Source: Hysterangium stoloniferum (lineage: Eukaryota > Basidiomycota > Agaricomycetes > Hysterangiales > Hysterangiaceae). From it: DNA of 64,000 bases. The notes beneath the pieces were generated by a model, which made no database searches, was not told the origin of the DNA, and worked only from the letters and a program-made list of their open reading frames with translations. The translations under genes were made by a program, and so were the position numbers. Positions 1-12,238 of the stretch are shown piece after piece; within the stretch, counting starts at the first letter, position 1, and each line of letters begins with the position of its first letter. The stretch is from NCBI GenBank assembly GCA_015178975.1, contig WHVD01000003.1:372001-436000 (forward strand). Direction: 5' to 3'.

Positions 1-1027
1 TGCCTTGATGAAAAAAGAATGTGGGCCATGAGATGGTCGGACGCTGAGATGCCCTTGATAGGCTAATTTTACTTTTTTCATAGAAAGTTCATTGATGTTT
101 CCGTCGTGTGATTCCGTATATGGGAGATATAGTTTGTGCGTGACACACATGCCGAATCAGGAAATGTTACTTGTTGGATCAACTCTTCCATAAGACTGCG
201 CTACAAATAATGGAATTGCCATATTTGAGAGCCTGCATGATTCGCCCGATGAGGTTCTCTCATATCTATGATGCGGGTGCCGATCTACCACACACTTCTG
301 TGCCCACACTATTATTACCACTGTCCACCGCGGTGTTTCAAATTTGCCTCCGTCGTGTGTGCCTCATTCCTTTCAGTCTCCGCTATCGGTACCCGGAACA
401 GCTGTAGCCAAGACACGTCACGTGAGATAGTTGTCACCCAGGAATGAGTATGACTATGTTAAGTTAACCGAATCGGAGCGCCGCAAATCTCCATTCAAGT
501 TATCACCGCGAAATTGATTCTCCATATTTGCTCAAGTACAGCACAAGTCTGCAACTCCGAGGCTGTCTCATGAGGATATACCTTGTTCGAGAGTGTTGTT
601 CGTTGGCTGGTAGCTCAGCCGTTTGTTTGACATGTTCCTCCGAAATGAAGGTACTTGAAAAAAGCCAACAATGCAGGGGGGTGATTTGATGCTATCTGCT
701 ACCATGAGGTTATTTGTCTTGTCCCGACATATTAATTGTGATGTATGTTATGGTCATCCACAGTTGTCCATGCATTTGATTAGTCAGCGTGCCTGGTAAC
801 AAGTCTAACCTGAGAGAATGTGTGCGTGGGTGCATGGGTATGTGGGTGTGTGTAGGTGTGTGTGGGCTGTGTAAGTGTGGGTGCCCTGCCCATCCTAAGG
901 GTCACAACAAGAACTTTCTCTGTCTCTGACAAGTCTCTCTGAGCCTCGCCGAGCTCGCCATCTCATTTACTCGCTCCTCCGAATCCCCAATCGCCATCTT
1001 TCTCTCTAGTTTCTTCATTTCTCTCTC
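1..1027. other. 5' flank without a recognised gene; GT-rich tract
   Basis: I see no convincing coding region here. The reading frames are short, lack familiar motifs and lack splice-consistent extension. At about 817-893 there is a degenerate GT-rich tract made of TGTG and GGGTG steps, a simple-sequence repeat. The stretch from about 900 to 1027 is CT-rich (tctctc runs) directly upstream of the kinase start codon, which is typical of fungal core promoters and 5' leaders, so this part probably holds the promoter of the next gene. Confidence 0.5.
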
Positions 1028-3565
1028 ATGTCTCCGACTTTGCATGCCGCCTCCCTCGCCCCTGTCCATACCATGTCTCCTGTTTCTCCCACTTCTCCCA
1101 GCCATTCTTGGAAGAACATTTTCAGAGGCGTTGTTCCCAAAAGAAGTCGCGCAACAAATTCAAACCCGCATTTGACTCTCGATACTCATCATGAATTTAT
1201 CTCTTCACCTATTTCCAATCCCTCCTTGCCACCTTTCGAGCATCTTCCAGACCTTCCATCTAATGTACCTCTAACACCTGCATCTATCAATCGCTACTCT
1301 TATAATTCCTCAGACACTCGCTCAAGCGACTCCGGCAGTGCCAATAATCAACGTCTCTCCGCCCACCTGTCCTCTCATCTCACCATGTCCCCGCGTTCCC
1401 GCACAAAGTCTGACAAGTCTGACAAACTTAAGAAGACAGTGCACAAGGCACCGTCCACCCAGACCGCGAGCTCCTCCCAGCAGTCCCTCAGGGTCTCCCA
1501 TACCCCGCCTCGTAATGGAGGCCCACTGTCCCCTCGGAACATGTCCGCGAGCGCGTCGCGCTTCATTCGTCGCGTCGCATCCGCCCCCAGCACGAAAAAT
1601 CTCTTCACTCGAGACTCACGGCACAACTCGTCCTACAGCGCGGTCAAGAATGGTCTTCTTTCGCCCGCCGAAATCGTCCCCCCTGTGCCGGGAATAGCCT
1701 CGACTCCGCGCTCTATGAATGCGTTGTCCGAGCAGGAGGCGTATGCAATCGAGACTCAGTCGTCGCGCTCCTTTAAGGCGCTACATCGTCCTCGCTCCCA
1801 TACCACGCAGGGAAAACCTTCCCCTACTAAGGGCATCGAAAATCGGGCCATGCAACCACCGGGCCGTGCCGCATTCCGCAGGACATATTCGAGCAACTCG
1901 ATAAAAGTAGGCCATGTGAGTCATCCGCTGCCAAGGTGATTGACCCCATGCTGAATGATATGAAATCGCAGGTCGAAGTTGGACCGAGTAGCTTTCATAA
2001 AATCAAGCTATTGGGGCGCGGGGATGTAGGAAAAGTATACCTGGTCCGAGAAAAGAAGACGGAGAAGCTCTTTGCTATGAAAGGTACGTGTATAGATTTA
2101 ACATTTGGATGTAGTAACTAACAAATCTCCCCGTCTAGTACTTTCAAAAAAGGAGATGATCGCGCGCAAGAAGATCAAACGTGCGCTGGCCGAGCAAGAA
2201 ATTCTTGCCACAGCCAACCACCCTTTTATTGTGACCCTATACCACTCTTTCCAGTCGGACGAATACTTGTACTTTTGTATGGAATACTGTATGGGTGGTG
2301 AGTTCTTCCGAGCTCTGCAGTCACGTCCCGGGAAGTGCCTCGCAGAGGACGATGCGCGGTTCTACGCCGCAGAAGTGACAGCTGCCCTGGAATATCTACA
2401 CCTGATGGGATTCATATATCGTGATCTCAAGCCGGAAAGTGAGCATCTGTTCTTGTTCACTACTCGAGAATATTACTGATGAGTGGCTAATGGTAGATAT
2501 CTTATTACATCAGTCAGGTCACATCATGTTGTCAGATTTTGATCTAGCCAAACAGTCCGATAGTGTGGCACGACCGACTGCCATCACACGTCCTGCTACC
2601 GACCCCAACGGTGTAAGTAATTGTCATTTCCCCAAACGTGACCTAGGTTGAAAAGCGAATTCAGGTTCCAGTCGTGGTTGTCGATACCAAAACTTGTACA
2701 GGAAACTTTCGCACGAATTCGTTTGTGGGCACAGAAGGTAAGCGATTGGACACTTGTGATTGATACCAATGATGCATCATAATAATAAAAAACACTGATC
2801 ACTTTAGAATATATCGCACCAGAGGTTATAGAAAATCATGGACATACCTCTGCTGTGGATTGGTGGACACTGGGAATTCTCATGTATGAGATGATCGTAA
2901 GTGACATGCAAGACCTATTGGGGGTGACGCGCTGAAGGGACCGCTTAACACTGCAGTTTGCAACGACGCCTTTCAAGGGTGCAACCCGGAATGACACGTT
3001 CGCTAATGTGATGAAAATTCATGTATCATTTCCAGAGTCACCCAGGGTTTCACAGTGAGTGATGACAGTATATGTAGCGGCTAATCAGCCACTGATCTGT
3101 TGGGGATCATTGATCAGAGCTTGCAAGGAGATCATTACTCGACTGTTGGAGAAAAATGAGCGACGACGTTTGGGGAGCGGGACTGGGGCAAGTGAGGTGA
3201 AACAGCACCGATGGTTTGCGAGAGTCAACTGGGGCCTGCTGCGAAACACACGCCCACCGGTAAGTGGAAGAAGCTGATGCTATTTATATCTTTGATAGGA
3301 GAAGTTCGTTGACTATAACAAATACGTCTAGATCGTTCCTGCAGCGTCGAATGGAGTGGATGCTGTGAACTTTCGAAATCTACGCGAGTCGGCATCACTG
3401 GATTTTGAGCGACAGATTGTTGGCGTTGTTGCGGGGGCGGTAGGGGTCGGACACATGCCGGGTACCCCAGGTACACCTGGGCTGGGCGGGGACGACGGCC
3501 TGGACGTTGCTGAGGACTTGTTCGAGGGCTTTTCATCGGTGACTTTGAAGCACGACGGAGAATGA
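1028..3565 (+). CDS. AGC-family serine/threonine kinase, Nrc2/Fpk1/Kin82 type
   Basis: Nine exons (1028-1915, 1972-2083, 2139-2438, 2497-2612, 2665-2737, 2808-2896, 2957-3054, 3118-3259, 3332-3565) join in frame to 683 residues. The first ~300 residues are Ser/Pro-rich and disordered. The kinase domain follows: glycine loop [13 protein letters not shown], the lysine of FAMK, catalytic YRDLKPEN, a DFD (SDFDLAKQ) instead of DFG, a long activation-segment insert, then [18 protein letters not shown] plus the insert is the signature of Nrc2/Fpk1/Kin82 kinases (related to plant AGC VIII kinases), which in yeast phosphorylate aminophospholipid flippases. The C-terminal tail is short and acidic. A role in membrane asymmetry and hyphal growth is inferred from the family. 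Start chosen at the first ATG after the CT-rich leader. Confidence 0.9.
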
Positions 3566-4032
3566 GGCGGGATAGTGTTTGGCGCAGGCGGGATTTGGAG
3601 CGGGGATTGAAAATGGACTATCGGATGGAATCTACACCTTTTGTCGGTTTTGGGAGATGGTTATGAATTGAATTAGAAAGCGGAAAATGAGAATTAATTG
3701 AAATTATTGCGAAATAACTGTTCTGGGATAATTAAGCAGTGCCGAAGTGCCGTGGAAGGTGCCGTGGAATCTGATCTCGGGTAGTGATTCCATGTGGACG
3801 AGGCTAGAGACGGGTGAGAAGCGCGGAAGCAATTTGGCAGACTCGGAATCAAAATTCGACCAAAACGGGAATTTCCTATTATCGTATTTTCAAACATAAT
3901 AAATTTGCTTCCGCTTTATATGTCCATGGTCACCGAGGATTTGCGCCGAGCTTTGGGTCAATTCCCCCAGCCTCGACCCAATTCCCGCCCATTTAACCTC
4001 CCCCCTCCTCAATCCCTGTCTGCACCCCCAGC
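3566..4032. other. Intergenic spacer between kinase and HSF gene
   Basis: No gene is supported here. The first half is an A-rich 3' flank of the kinase gene. The last 60 bases are C-rich (cccccctcctcaatccc-like) and lie directly before the HSF-gene ATG, consistent with a pyrimidine-rich leader. Confidence 0.4.
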
Positions 4033-6096
4033 ATGGATCCCCAACGCACCAACTACTACAGTCCCCAGTACTCCAACAACATCGTCTATCCCCAGCTGCT
4101 CTCTAACCCTTCATCTGACAACACCCAGCTTCATGTTACTAATGACCGAGATACAAAGCAGCCTCAGCCGCATCAGCACCAGCAGAATGATTCCCCCAAG
4201 TCAGAGAGCAAGCCTCAAGCTACCTTTCTCACAAAGCTCTACGCGTATGTCGCGCTTTCCTCCGTGTATTTCTCTACTATATGCTGATTTTCTGCGCACT
4301 CAGGTTATTAGAACGCCCAGAAAACCACCATATGATTAGATGGGATGCTGCTGGAGACCACATCATCGTAGAGAAGCCGGAGCAGTTGGCACTGCATGTT
4401 CTTCCCAGCATATATCGTCAATCCCGCTTCGCAAGCTTCTCCAGGCAGTTGAACGTATGTCTCTTCCTTCTAATACCCAAATATGTCCAATCAGATCGGG
4501 TTCTCAGATCTATGGCTTCATGCGTAAGGTCAACCTCCGCAACGTCGACCCTGCAATCGACGATCCCGACGCCAGTACATGGTGTGAGTGTCTCTCGTCT
4601 CTTACTCTTCATACCCTTTCTTACGTTTTATTGTCCGTGCGGATGATAGCCCACCCAACGCTCAACCGTCACTCTCCCCCAGAGGTCGTCGCCAATTTCA
4701 AGCGTCGTGTGCCTCCTAGGCTTCCAAAACCGCGGAAACGAGCGGACGAAATGACGAGTCTTGGTCCACCCCGCAGTGCTGTGGGTCTTGGTTCCGTGTC
4801 CTTGACAGTCCCCTCCATGCCTCCCATCCGAGGTCGTGCGCGTGGTTTCTCAGCTCCAGGTGCTTTCAATGGCGGCCAAATCGCCCCACACTGGAATCAG
4901 CCATACAACCGCACTCCCCTGCCACCACTCACTGTTCCTTCGGATGGCGGGAACCAGTACGGTCACCCCAACAGCCATCTTGCTTCTCCCAGTGATGAGA
5001 CGTCTCCTCATCCTGGGTATTCCTCTGGTTACCAGTCTGCTGCTCCATCTGTCCGCGAATCGTCCATGTATGGGGGTTATTCCAATAATACAGGGTCGCA
5101 ATCCGCTCATTGGGAATTCCCGCCGTTGAACACGCCATCTACTACATCCACGCCTCACTCGGGTCCTAGTCTCTCTTCTCTACTCAACCACCCCAATGTG
5201 CCATCAGGCGGATACAATTCACGGCTGTCAATTTCAACGAGCCAGGTTCAGCCATTCAACAGCGTCTCTATGCCCACCAGCAGCTCCTCGTCGCTCTCCC
5301 CGGACAGCCGGCCGACTACTGGGTATTCTGGGACATCATCCATGTCTTCTCTGCCTTATGAGCCGCCCTCCCCCTCGGATCAACACAATGGACGTGATTA
5401 TGATCACCCTGATAGCAGACCATTGACCCCCGGATCGCTCCCGCGACCGCACTCGGCTAACAAAGGGAATTACGTGGGAGGGCCAGGCGCAGGGGGTTCA
5501 ATGGGGATGCGTCGTGGGCGCCGACACAGCCAGGCTGTGAGCCCTTATCCGAGCCCCTATGAGCCTGATTCGCGACCGCTGAGCGCGCCTGATGGGTCGT
5601 TGCCGCGTACGAAGAGTTTGATGGCATTGTCGTCCACTGGGGACAATTATTACATACCTCCCGCACAAGCGGAGTTCGCGTACTCGCCTGCGTCCCAGGA
5701 GCCGGCCCACCATGAGGCAATGGACGCGTCCTGGGGACCAAACAACAATGGCAACAATCGTGTGCGACCATCGACCTCGCAGTCGTCGCTGAGTGCAGCA
5801 TCGCACAGCTCGTCTTCTGCGGCGAACACGCCCCCGACGATAGACTCTTATCAAGAGACAGACATTCACCGCTGTGAGTATCGCTGAGCTGCCGCTTTCT
5901 ATCCCCCCGAGTAGTCGCGCGCAAGTCGTCGATGCTCATTCTTACCCCTCCTTGCTTTGCTGACAGTCTTGAATGATCAGTCTCGCCCGACTTCCGCTGG
6001 CACCCGCTGAGCGACAATCACCGTCAGCATGGCATTGCGCCCGCTCCCGCCTCCTCCTCCCTTGTATTCCAAAAAATTGACCGCGTGTGCGCGTAA
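4033..6096 (+). CDS. HSF-type DNA-binding transcription factor
   Basis: Five exons (4033-4244, 4304-4454, 4508-4583, 4650-5873, 5981-6096) join in frame to 592 residues. Residues ~65-165 form an HSF-type winged-helix domain: FLTKLYALLERPENHHMIRW, then SRFASFSRQLNIYGFMRKV (recognition helix), then the wing and a basic FKRR/RPKR-like tail after WSHPTLNRHSPPEVV. The remainder is a long Ser/Pro/Gly/Asn-rich region. I see no obvious heptad trimerisation domain, so it resembles the Sfl1/Mga1-like HSF-domain branch more than canonical Hsf1. Expected to be a nuclear sequence-specific regulator; targets cannot be read from the sequence. The last exon adds 38 residues, and reading through its intron would stop after only a few codons. 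The gene is tandem with the upstream kinase. Confidence 0.88.
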
Positions 6097-7048
6097 CGGC
6101 ACGCTGGATAGATACCATGACCCCTGTTTTCGCTCCATTTTACCCCCCTCCCCCTCCTGTGTGTTTTCCCAAATTTTACCGGCGCGGGATGTGTGCTCGG
6201 ATGTACCAGTCTCTTGAATTTCTTTCTTTCTTTTTTTCACTTTTTTTTTTACTGTTTCTTGCTCTCTCATATCTCAGCTCCGTCTCTCTCGCTTTCAACT
6301 CTCTCTCTCTATATCGCAATTGCTGTGGACCAATGGACCCTTTTTCGTATCACACTCTGTCGCTCTCTCTCTCTCTCACTCTCCCATCGTGTCTGTCGCT
6401 TGTTTTCAATATATTTTTTTCCATTGTTTTCTCGGACATATACACACACACTCCCTCATCATGTTTGATTGATTCGGTGCAACACAACCATTCGGCGCCT
6501 CGTGTTTCTCACGTGTTCAATCATTCATTTCCCATTTTTTTTTCTTTTCCGGTCGATCAGTCAGTCGAATAAAAAAAGGTTGTGAAAACATGATCGGCAG
6601 GGTGTATTTGGGCAATGAATGAAGTGTTTGCGATGGTTTGCGCGCGAGGGGATTGATGAGAGCAGGAAAATTAAAGTTGATGCTTGTGTTGATGCACGGA
6701 AAAAGGCGTGTGTGAAAAGTCAGATTTTTGGGTGCTCATCCTCCGCATCACGGCGTGCACCAACCACCACCCCCCCCCCACCCCAATACGTAAATTTTAA
6801 AAAGTCGGGTATTGCCGATCAGGAAAAAGAAAGTTTGACAGAAATGGGAGGGCACGAGCGCCAATTTAATCCTCCGTGCTCAATCATCAATATTAAATTG
6901 CCTCATTGGGCGGGATTTGAGCAAGCAAGCCACAACATGCCCCAATAAAAAAACCTTGTCAGGAAAAATATCTCTGTCCGCACTTGGGGTACTACATTGT
7001 CCATAATTATACCATCACCCTGTCAACAGGGACAAACACGCATCCATC
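6097..7048. other. Long 3' flank, pyrimidine-rich; no gene seen
   Basis: Between two convergent genes. 6200-6560 is strongly T/C-rich on the + strand with many tctctctc and tttttt runs. A C-run (ccccccccca) lies near 6770. The longer reading frames here are low-complexity and lack motifs, so I annotate none. It probably contains the two 3' untranslated regions. Confidence 0.4.
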
Positions 7049-8366
7049 TCACCTCCCAGCCACAGGTACTTCCCGCATCTCCGCCTCTAGAGATAGATAC
7101 CCTCGTCCCTCTTCGGCCCGCGCCACACCCTCGTCCTCCAGTTCCTCGTCCACCGCCTTTCGGGCCACATACGACAGATATACTAGGATGGCTACACACA
7201 ACGCGATCCCTATCACCGTCCAGGCCTTTCCCAGCCCGTTCTCTTTCTCCTCAGCTTGCCCGCCGCTGTCGCCGCCGCCCTCGGGCACGACCACCCTGTG
7301 GTACCCTGCGAAATTGTGGATCCCGCTGCCCACACTGGTGTGGATGACCACTTTCACCAGCGAGAGCGCCGTGCACCAAAAGTAGGTCGAGAAGGTGAGC
7401 GTGTGCGAGGCGGCGAGGAGCACGTTCATGAGATTGTACGGGTAGGGTGCAATGCGGATGAGCAGCAGCAGCTTTGGCCGCTTCTCGATCGCGCGCACAA
7501 CACGCTTAAGCGAGGCCGTGTGCGAGAGGAGGCGCGACATGGTGTCCCGCAGGTACCGTCGCGACACGAGAAAAACGACGACGGCGCCGGAAAGAGCCGC
7601 GGCATATGATATGATTGCGCCAATCCATGTGCCAAAAGTATATCCAGAAAGTATAATGAGTGTCGAATATAGCGGAAATGGAGCTAGGAAAGGGGGGGGG
7701 GAATGAATATAAACACACAGGCTGCATCACGAGGGCTATGAAGAGAACTGAGGGTGACTTACGAATGGTGGTGATGAATATTAAGCAAAATAAGATGGCA
7801 TATCCCGTGTCACCGAGGGACTGCAGATAGTGGGATAATTGATCAAGGCCTAGATAGGCTGCGGAGTGAGAAACGGGGAGAGCGGGGGAAATGAAATGAA
7901 ATGGCATGCCTGTGAACACCTCCTTTTTCCAGAACGCGATGGCAAGTAGAAAGCCAATGCTGGTGATGACCCAGGAGCCGATTCCGAGCCACGGCTTCAG
8001 TCTATCGGGTATGTGAAATGGCTGTGGATGGGACCGATACTGGGGCATGAAGGTGGGCACCTGGCGGAGGGCATGGCGGGGAGTTGGGTAATGAAGCAGT
8101 GTGTCGTGGCGAGAGGGCTGGGGGGGGAATATGGGAGGAGATGGGCGCACGCGAGAAGGACTGAGAGGATGGTCGACAGGAGTCGATGGGCGGGATGTCT
8201 CTAGCTCGCTTGGCAGTTTTTCCTGAAACTGCTGCAGCTGTACATAGCGAAAGGGAGACTTGGAAGGACTGTGGTGTTGTTCCGAGGACGAGAGGGGGCT
8301 GGCAGGCTGGGAGGTGGATATAAGGAGTGACGGCGGACGATGTGACGATGATGAGGGTTGAGGCAT
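7049..8366 (-). CDS. Tvp38/VTT-domain Golgi membrane protein
   Basis: Two exons on the minus strand (8366-7763 and 7683-7049, intron donor GTAAGT) give about 412 residues. A ~105-residue Pro/Ser-rich cytosolic N-terminus precedes a first membrane helix (WLGIGSWVITSIGFLLAIAF). The splice junction creates the family hallmark PPFPLYSTLIILSGYTFG, followed by GTWIGAIISYAAALSGAVV, basic SRRYL and IRIAPYPYNLMNVLLA. A last helix (AWTVIGIALCVAILVYLSYV) and an acidic tail follow. This pattern is the SNARE-associated/VTT (DedA-like) fold of Tvp38/TMEM64 proteins, found in the Golgi and implicated in lipid scrambling and trafficking. Start at the first ATG in frame; a further upstream exon cannot be excluded because the upstream DNA stays weakly open. 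Confidence 0.88.
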
Positions 8367-9306
8367 CGGGAAACCGCCTTGAAAGGAATGTCTGGAAAGC
8401 GGAGGGGTCGGTGTCGGACTGAAAAAAAAAAAAATGGCAAGGGGAGTGGACGGATTGCACGTACTGGTAGTGGCCGACGACTTGAGCGTCGAGGTGAACG
8501 GGGGGAATGGCTTGGGATGGCGCGCTCAAAGTGCACAGCTACCGTCACGCGTACCTTGTGCTGGCGTGACGGCGGCGGGACCAAAATATACAATCAGATC
8601 CCATCATCACTTGTACAGCAAACACGCAGACTGCGACTTCAGCTCTTACATGCTTGGTTTATTTGTTATGATTCCGAAACGGAGTCTGAATTGGCGGATG
8701 GATGACGTACATCACCCTAAACACAAACACCCCAGATTACTATCGCGACACCCACACCCTCGACTCGGACAAAGTCCGGTCCCAAGTGCTGCCTTGAGTC
8801 CCGAAAAACTTAAGGTTAAGGTATCTGCACATGGGAAAACATTTAAGTGGTTAAGTATCTAATCGTGAAGCTACCCTGCACAATTTTGCCGTTATCACCG
8901 TTCCGTCCGAGATGGCCAGCGCTCGATCCACCCAGCTAAACCAAGGAGTGCACTGGGGTGCGCTGCACCGCAGTGTGAAGGCAGCATGCACCGCAGCATA
9001 GACACAGTGATAGCTGCAATACATGATTAGGACTTATTGTGGCGGGTATATATAGGTTATCATGAACTGTCAAAGTTGTGCCAGAGATCGTCAAGATTAA
9101 GCAGCAATTTACAATCTCGCGTGTCCTTGTAATAAAATTTTAGCCAAAGTAATTGACTCCAACTGTAACTGTAACTGTTAACTGTAACTGTTAACTGTCA
9201 TGATGGGCCACAAGCGCCCGCTCTCCGATTCAACTCTCAACCTAACCTCAGCCCCCGCCTCAGCCTCGCCCTCAGCCTCAGCCTCCGTGCTCCCACATCC
9301 CACAAA
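8367..9306. promoter_or_regulatory. Divergent intergenic region with A-tract and TAACTG repeats
   Basis: The 940 bp between two divergent start codons. It holds a 12-base A run near 8421 and, at about 9158-9197, a short direct repeat of the hexamer taactg in several spacings, roughly 100 bp before the small membrane-protein gene. A frame from 9200 rich in Ala/Ser and Pro is out of frame with that gene and I take it as leader sequence. No other gene is recognised. Confidence 0.35.
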
Positions 9307-9714
9307 ATGCGTCCTTTGTCGCGTTTCCGCCCCATCATTCATCTCCCAAAATCCCGCTATGCCACGGGCACCGGTTCCCGCAGAAACCCGCATGCCGACT
9401 GGTATGCTCAAATTCTCCCCGCAATGCTCCCTGTTGCGCTCCTCGGCTCCACCGTATATATCGTATGTCCCTACCCGGCTTATCAGCGCGTCTCGCCCCC
9501 CCGACCCCTGCCCAATTAATTTCCCACACAGACTCTCCACCTGCTCCAGACACACCTCTCCACCGAGCGCCATGCGGAGGAGGACAAGGCGACGATAGAC
9601 GCGCTGCAGAGACAATTGGACGCGTTACGAGAGCAGCAAAATATAGCTCCAGCCACAAGCCAGACTGCGAATCCTTCGAGTCCACCGAAGCTTCGCCACT
9701 GGTCCTTCTTTTGA
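9307..9714 (+). CDS. Small single-pass, probably mitochondrial membrane protein
   Basis: Two exons (9307-9462 and 9532-9714, phase 0, acceptor cacacag) give 112 residues. The N-terminus (MRPLSRFRPIIHLPKSRYA) is Arg-rich, lacks acidic residues and resembles a mitochondrial presequence. One membrane helix follows at ~35-58 (ILPAMLPVALLGSTVYITLHLL), then a charged helical stretch (STERHAEEDKATIDALQRQL) that could form a short coiled coil, and a polar tail. I do not recognise a named family. Exon phase, a good ATG context (cacaaaATG) and the continuous helix across the splice site support a real gene. It could be a small inner-membrane assembly or supercomplex subunit, but that is a guess. Confidence 0.6.
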
Positions 9715-9998
9715 CCCGCTTACTCCCACGTGTTCCCCCAAGCTTAATAGTACTATTGCCATTCGTATATCACACACACATGCCAACGTTTATGAGAACA
9801 TCGTAAACACATGGTATACGTCTACCGTGCCCATTATTAACGTCCCTCACCGCCATGCACATCTACAGTCCGATCTGAAGATGACTCGATTCCTTCAAGA
9901 AACCGCTTTCATTAACGTTGTCCGGTGTCGGTCATACAGTTTCAAGGAACTGGGGGGGGGGTGTCAATATATCAGAAAAAAATTTGCACGGCAATAGC

Positions 9999-11388
9999 TT
10001 ACCTTAAGATCGCGGAAAGCAGCCCGCTTACTGGCATAATAGCTCTTCGTCCTCGCTGCAGCTTAAAGCACTCGTATGCTGCATGTATGCAAAGCTCATC
10101 AGATAACAAAGCGAAACTTGTAGCATATACTCACAGACGAATACTAGATCCATTAGCAGCTTCATGCGTGAAATACGCAGCCAGTAGTATTGCCGTTTCA
10201 GCTTTTCGAGCTCCTTCTCCTCCGCTTTGATCTGAAGTGAATTACCTGACATAACAGGTGCCCCGTCCCCAAGTGTAGATGCATACATGCGCGCCTCGGC
10301 TTCAGGGTTAACGTTGTGATAAGCCTATCGCCCGAAATAACAACCTTGCAAAAAAGTTGAACCGCTTACCCTCGTCCATCATATTCTTCACTAGACCCTG
10401 TTCGACGCCTACCTCCACAAGCCCAACCAGCGTTCCACTGAACCAGCACCAGTCTGCCAGTCTCCCGGCCTTTTCGCCTATCCGTTTCCCGATCAGGCCA
10501 AGCCTCGAAAATGTCGCAATATCGTCCGCGAGAGAATTTAGCAGATCAAGTAAGAGAGGGGGAGGCGCATGCAGGAAGGTGTGCAGTAAAGGCGGCTTGG
10601 GTGGCGGTTTCTTGCGGAGGTTATGCACGGAATCGTCCAGTTTCGAGGCGGATGCAAAGGGAAGGGGCTGTGGCGCAGTTATGCTTGTGAAAGGTGTGAG
10701 CCAGTTGAAGAGTATAAGGCATTTCCTGTCAGAACGTCTAGTCGGACGGATAGCGTGCATAAAATAAAGACGTGCCGTGCGAGAGAGAGCCCTGCAATTG
10801 TACTGTCGAACCTCTGCAGCATCGCGATCTCCCATGTCGGACGCGATGCGCCGCTGCTGACCGCCCAGCGCGAGTTGCGCAGCCCTGAATGGCAGAGGAG
10901 ATAAACACGCATCGAGTATTGGATTAATTTCTTGCCAGCCGGGGTTGAGACGAATACCTCACGCGCAGCGAAACGGGACTCACAAGTGCCTTGTCGCGCC
11001 CCGTGCTCGTCGCGAGGACCTCCCGCCACACCTCCTCCCGCCGGACCCGTGTCCCCGCGCGGTCTTCGAGCTGCGCGTCGTCCTCCTCCTCCTCGTCCTC
11101 CCCGTCGCTTAGCACCAGCCGCGGGTCCGAGCTTTCCTCGGTGTTCACGTACAGGTCCTGCGGGTACGAGTGCACGGCGGACGTGACGACCGACGTGCGC
11201 GGGGTGCGTGGCGGGTGCGACGAGAGCGGGTTTATCTGGAACGACGAGCTGGAGGCATGCGGGTCGTATGAGGAGGGGTAGAAGCTGATATGCCCCGAGT
11301 GGTGGCTCTGGCCGCCCGCGGAGGTCGGCGAGTCGTGGTGCGAGGGGTCGTGCGGGTTGGGGAATGAGAGGGTCGACATCATCGACAT
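9999..11388 (-). CDS. Pex11-family peroxisomal membrane protein
   Basis: A multi-exon minus-strand gene. The N-terminal ~130 residues are Ser/His/Pro-rich with an acidic run (DGEDEEEEDDAQLED). The Pex11 domain follows: GKKLIQYSMRVYLL, RPTWEIAMLQRF, KCLILFNWLTP, FLHAPPPLLLDLLNSLADD, GRLADWCWFSGTLVGLVEVG, then YYWLRISRMKLLMDLVFV. The last exon (phase-consistent after a GTGAGT donor) reads SYECFKLQRGRRAIMPVSG and ends LLSAILR, the usual Pex11 C-terminus. Pex11 proteins remodel and divide peroxisomes. I chose the ATG at 11388 (MSMMSTL); an upstream in-frame ATG at 11463 would add 25 residues that look like leader. The gene is divergent from the dynein light chain, with 223 bp between start codons. 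Confidence 0.85.
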
Positions 11389-11611
11389 TGCTGCGAGACC
11401 GTTCGTGGTACGTACGCCACCAAAGTAAAAGTATATGTTGGGCAGTGTGCACACGCCTGACACGCGCGCTATATTCTCGCCTCAAGGCGTGGGGGGCGCC
11501 TGTTGGCTATTATAGCATTGGGCCCCGAACCAAACACAGACAAACGCAACTTTTGAACTCGCCCCTCCTCTCCTATACGACACGCGCGATTGCCTGCCGA
11601 GCTGCAACTCC

Positions 11612-12238
11612 ATGTCTCTGAAAGGTATACTGACTCCCGCGGGACTGTCCAACGGCTCCAGATCGACGGCCCCGTCGCCAAATAGGCCAAAGTTTGATGC
11701 TAACCTATTGAGGTCATACATGAAGAAATTGCTGTCGTCTACCCTGGCGAGTGCAGCATGGCCAGAGCTGAAAGACAAGGACAAAGTGAGACAGTGGTGC
11801 ACAGAGATTGGGGAACGGGTGAAGGAACGGGCCGTGGGTGCGTCGTCGTGGTCATTGGATCTGCACAGTTGTCATTCTAATTCCAAACGGACCGTGCAGA
11901 AATCGAACCGGCAGGATTGTAAGTCGGCTTTATACCTGCGATGTGTCGTGTGCTGAGGGCGTTTTCAGTAAATACATGGTCACTACGCAGATCTATGAGA
12001 ATCTGGGACAGGGCGGAAGGTCAAGTCTGTGTTTATGCCGTAGAACCCTATTTCATTGACGCCTTTTCTTGTGGTTCTTAGGGCGGACCTTGTCTGCCAT
12101 TGGGAAGACTCAGACACTGTTGTCCAGGAAGTTTTCACGAATGTAGGCGCGCTGCGTGTTTGTTCTGATCCCATCTGACTTGGGCCTCAGGACTCGTTGA
12201 TATGCGTCTGCATTGCCTTCGCGGTACGGACGTTTTGA
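11612..12238 (+). CDS. Tctex1-type dynein light chain
   Basis: Five small exons (11612-11837, 11900-11918, 11969-12019, 12082-12142, 12191-12238) join in frame to 134 residues. One exon is only 19 nt. The spliced reading gives the Tctex1 core: FDANLLRSYMKKLLSSTLA, then VEIEPAGFKYMVTTQIYENL, GQGGRADLVCHWEDSD, VVQEVFTNDSLICVCIAFAV. These match the helix-beta architecture of DYNLT/Tctex1 subunits, which dimerise on the dynein intermediate chain and help bind cargo. Family members are usually ~110-150 aa, so this is full length. Because three exons are below 65 nt, automated gene prediction may well miss or truncate it. Confidence 0.88.

Noticed and set aside
4929..5869. Several antisense frames over the HSF gene
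   Set aside because: They are the reverse of the Ser/Pro-rich coding exon, lack motifs and overlap a gene with solid splice evidence.
6029..6572. Ser/Leu/Phe-rich frames in the T/C-rich HSF 3' flank
   Set aside because: Their composition follows directly from tctctc and ttttt runs.
9200..9598. A 132-codon Ala/Ser/Pro-rich frame overlapping the small membrane-protein gene
   Set aside because: It is in another frame, low-complexity, and ends in arginine-rich chance sequence, whereas the 9307 frame has a presequence-like start and a good intron.
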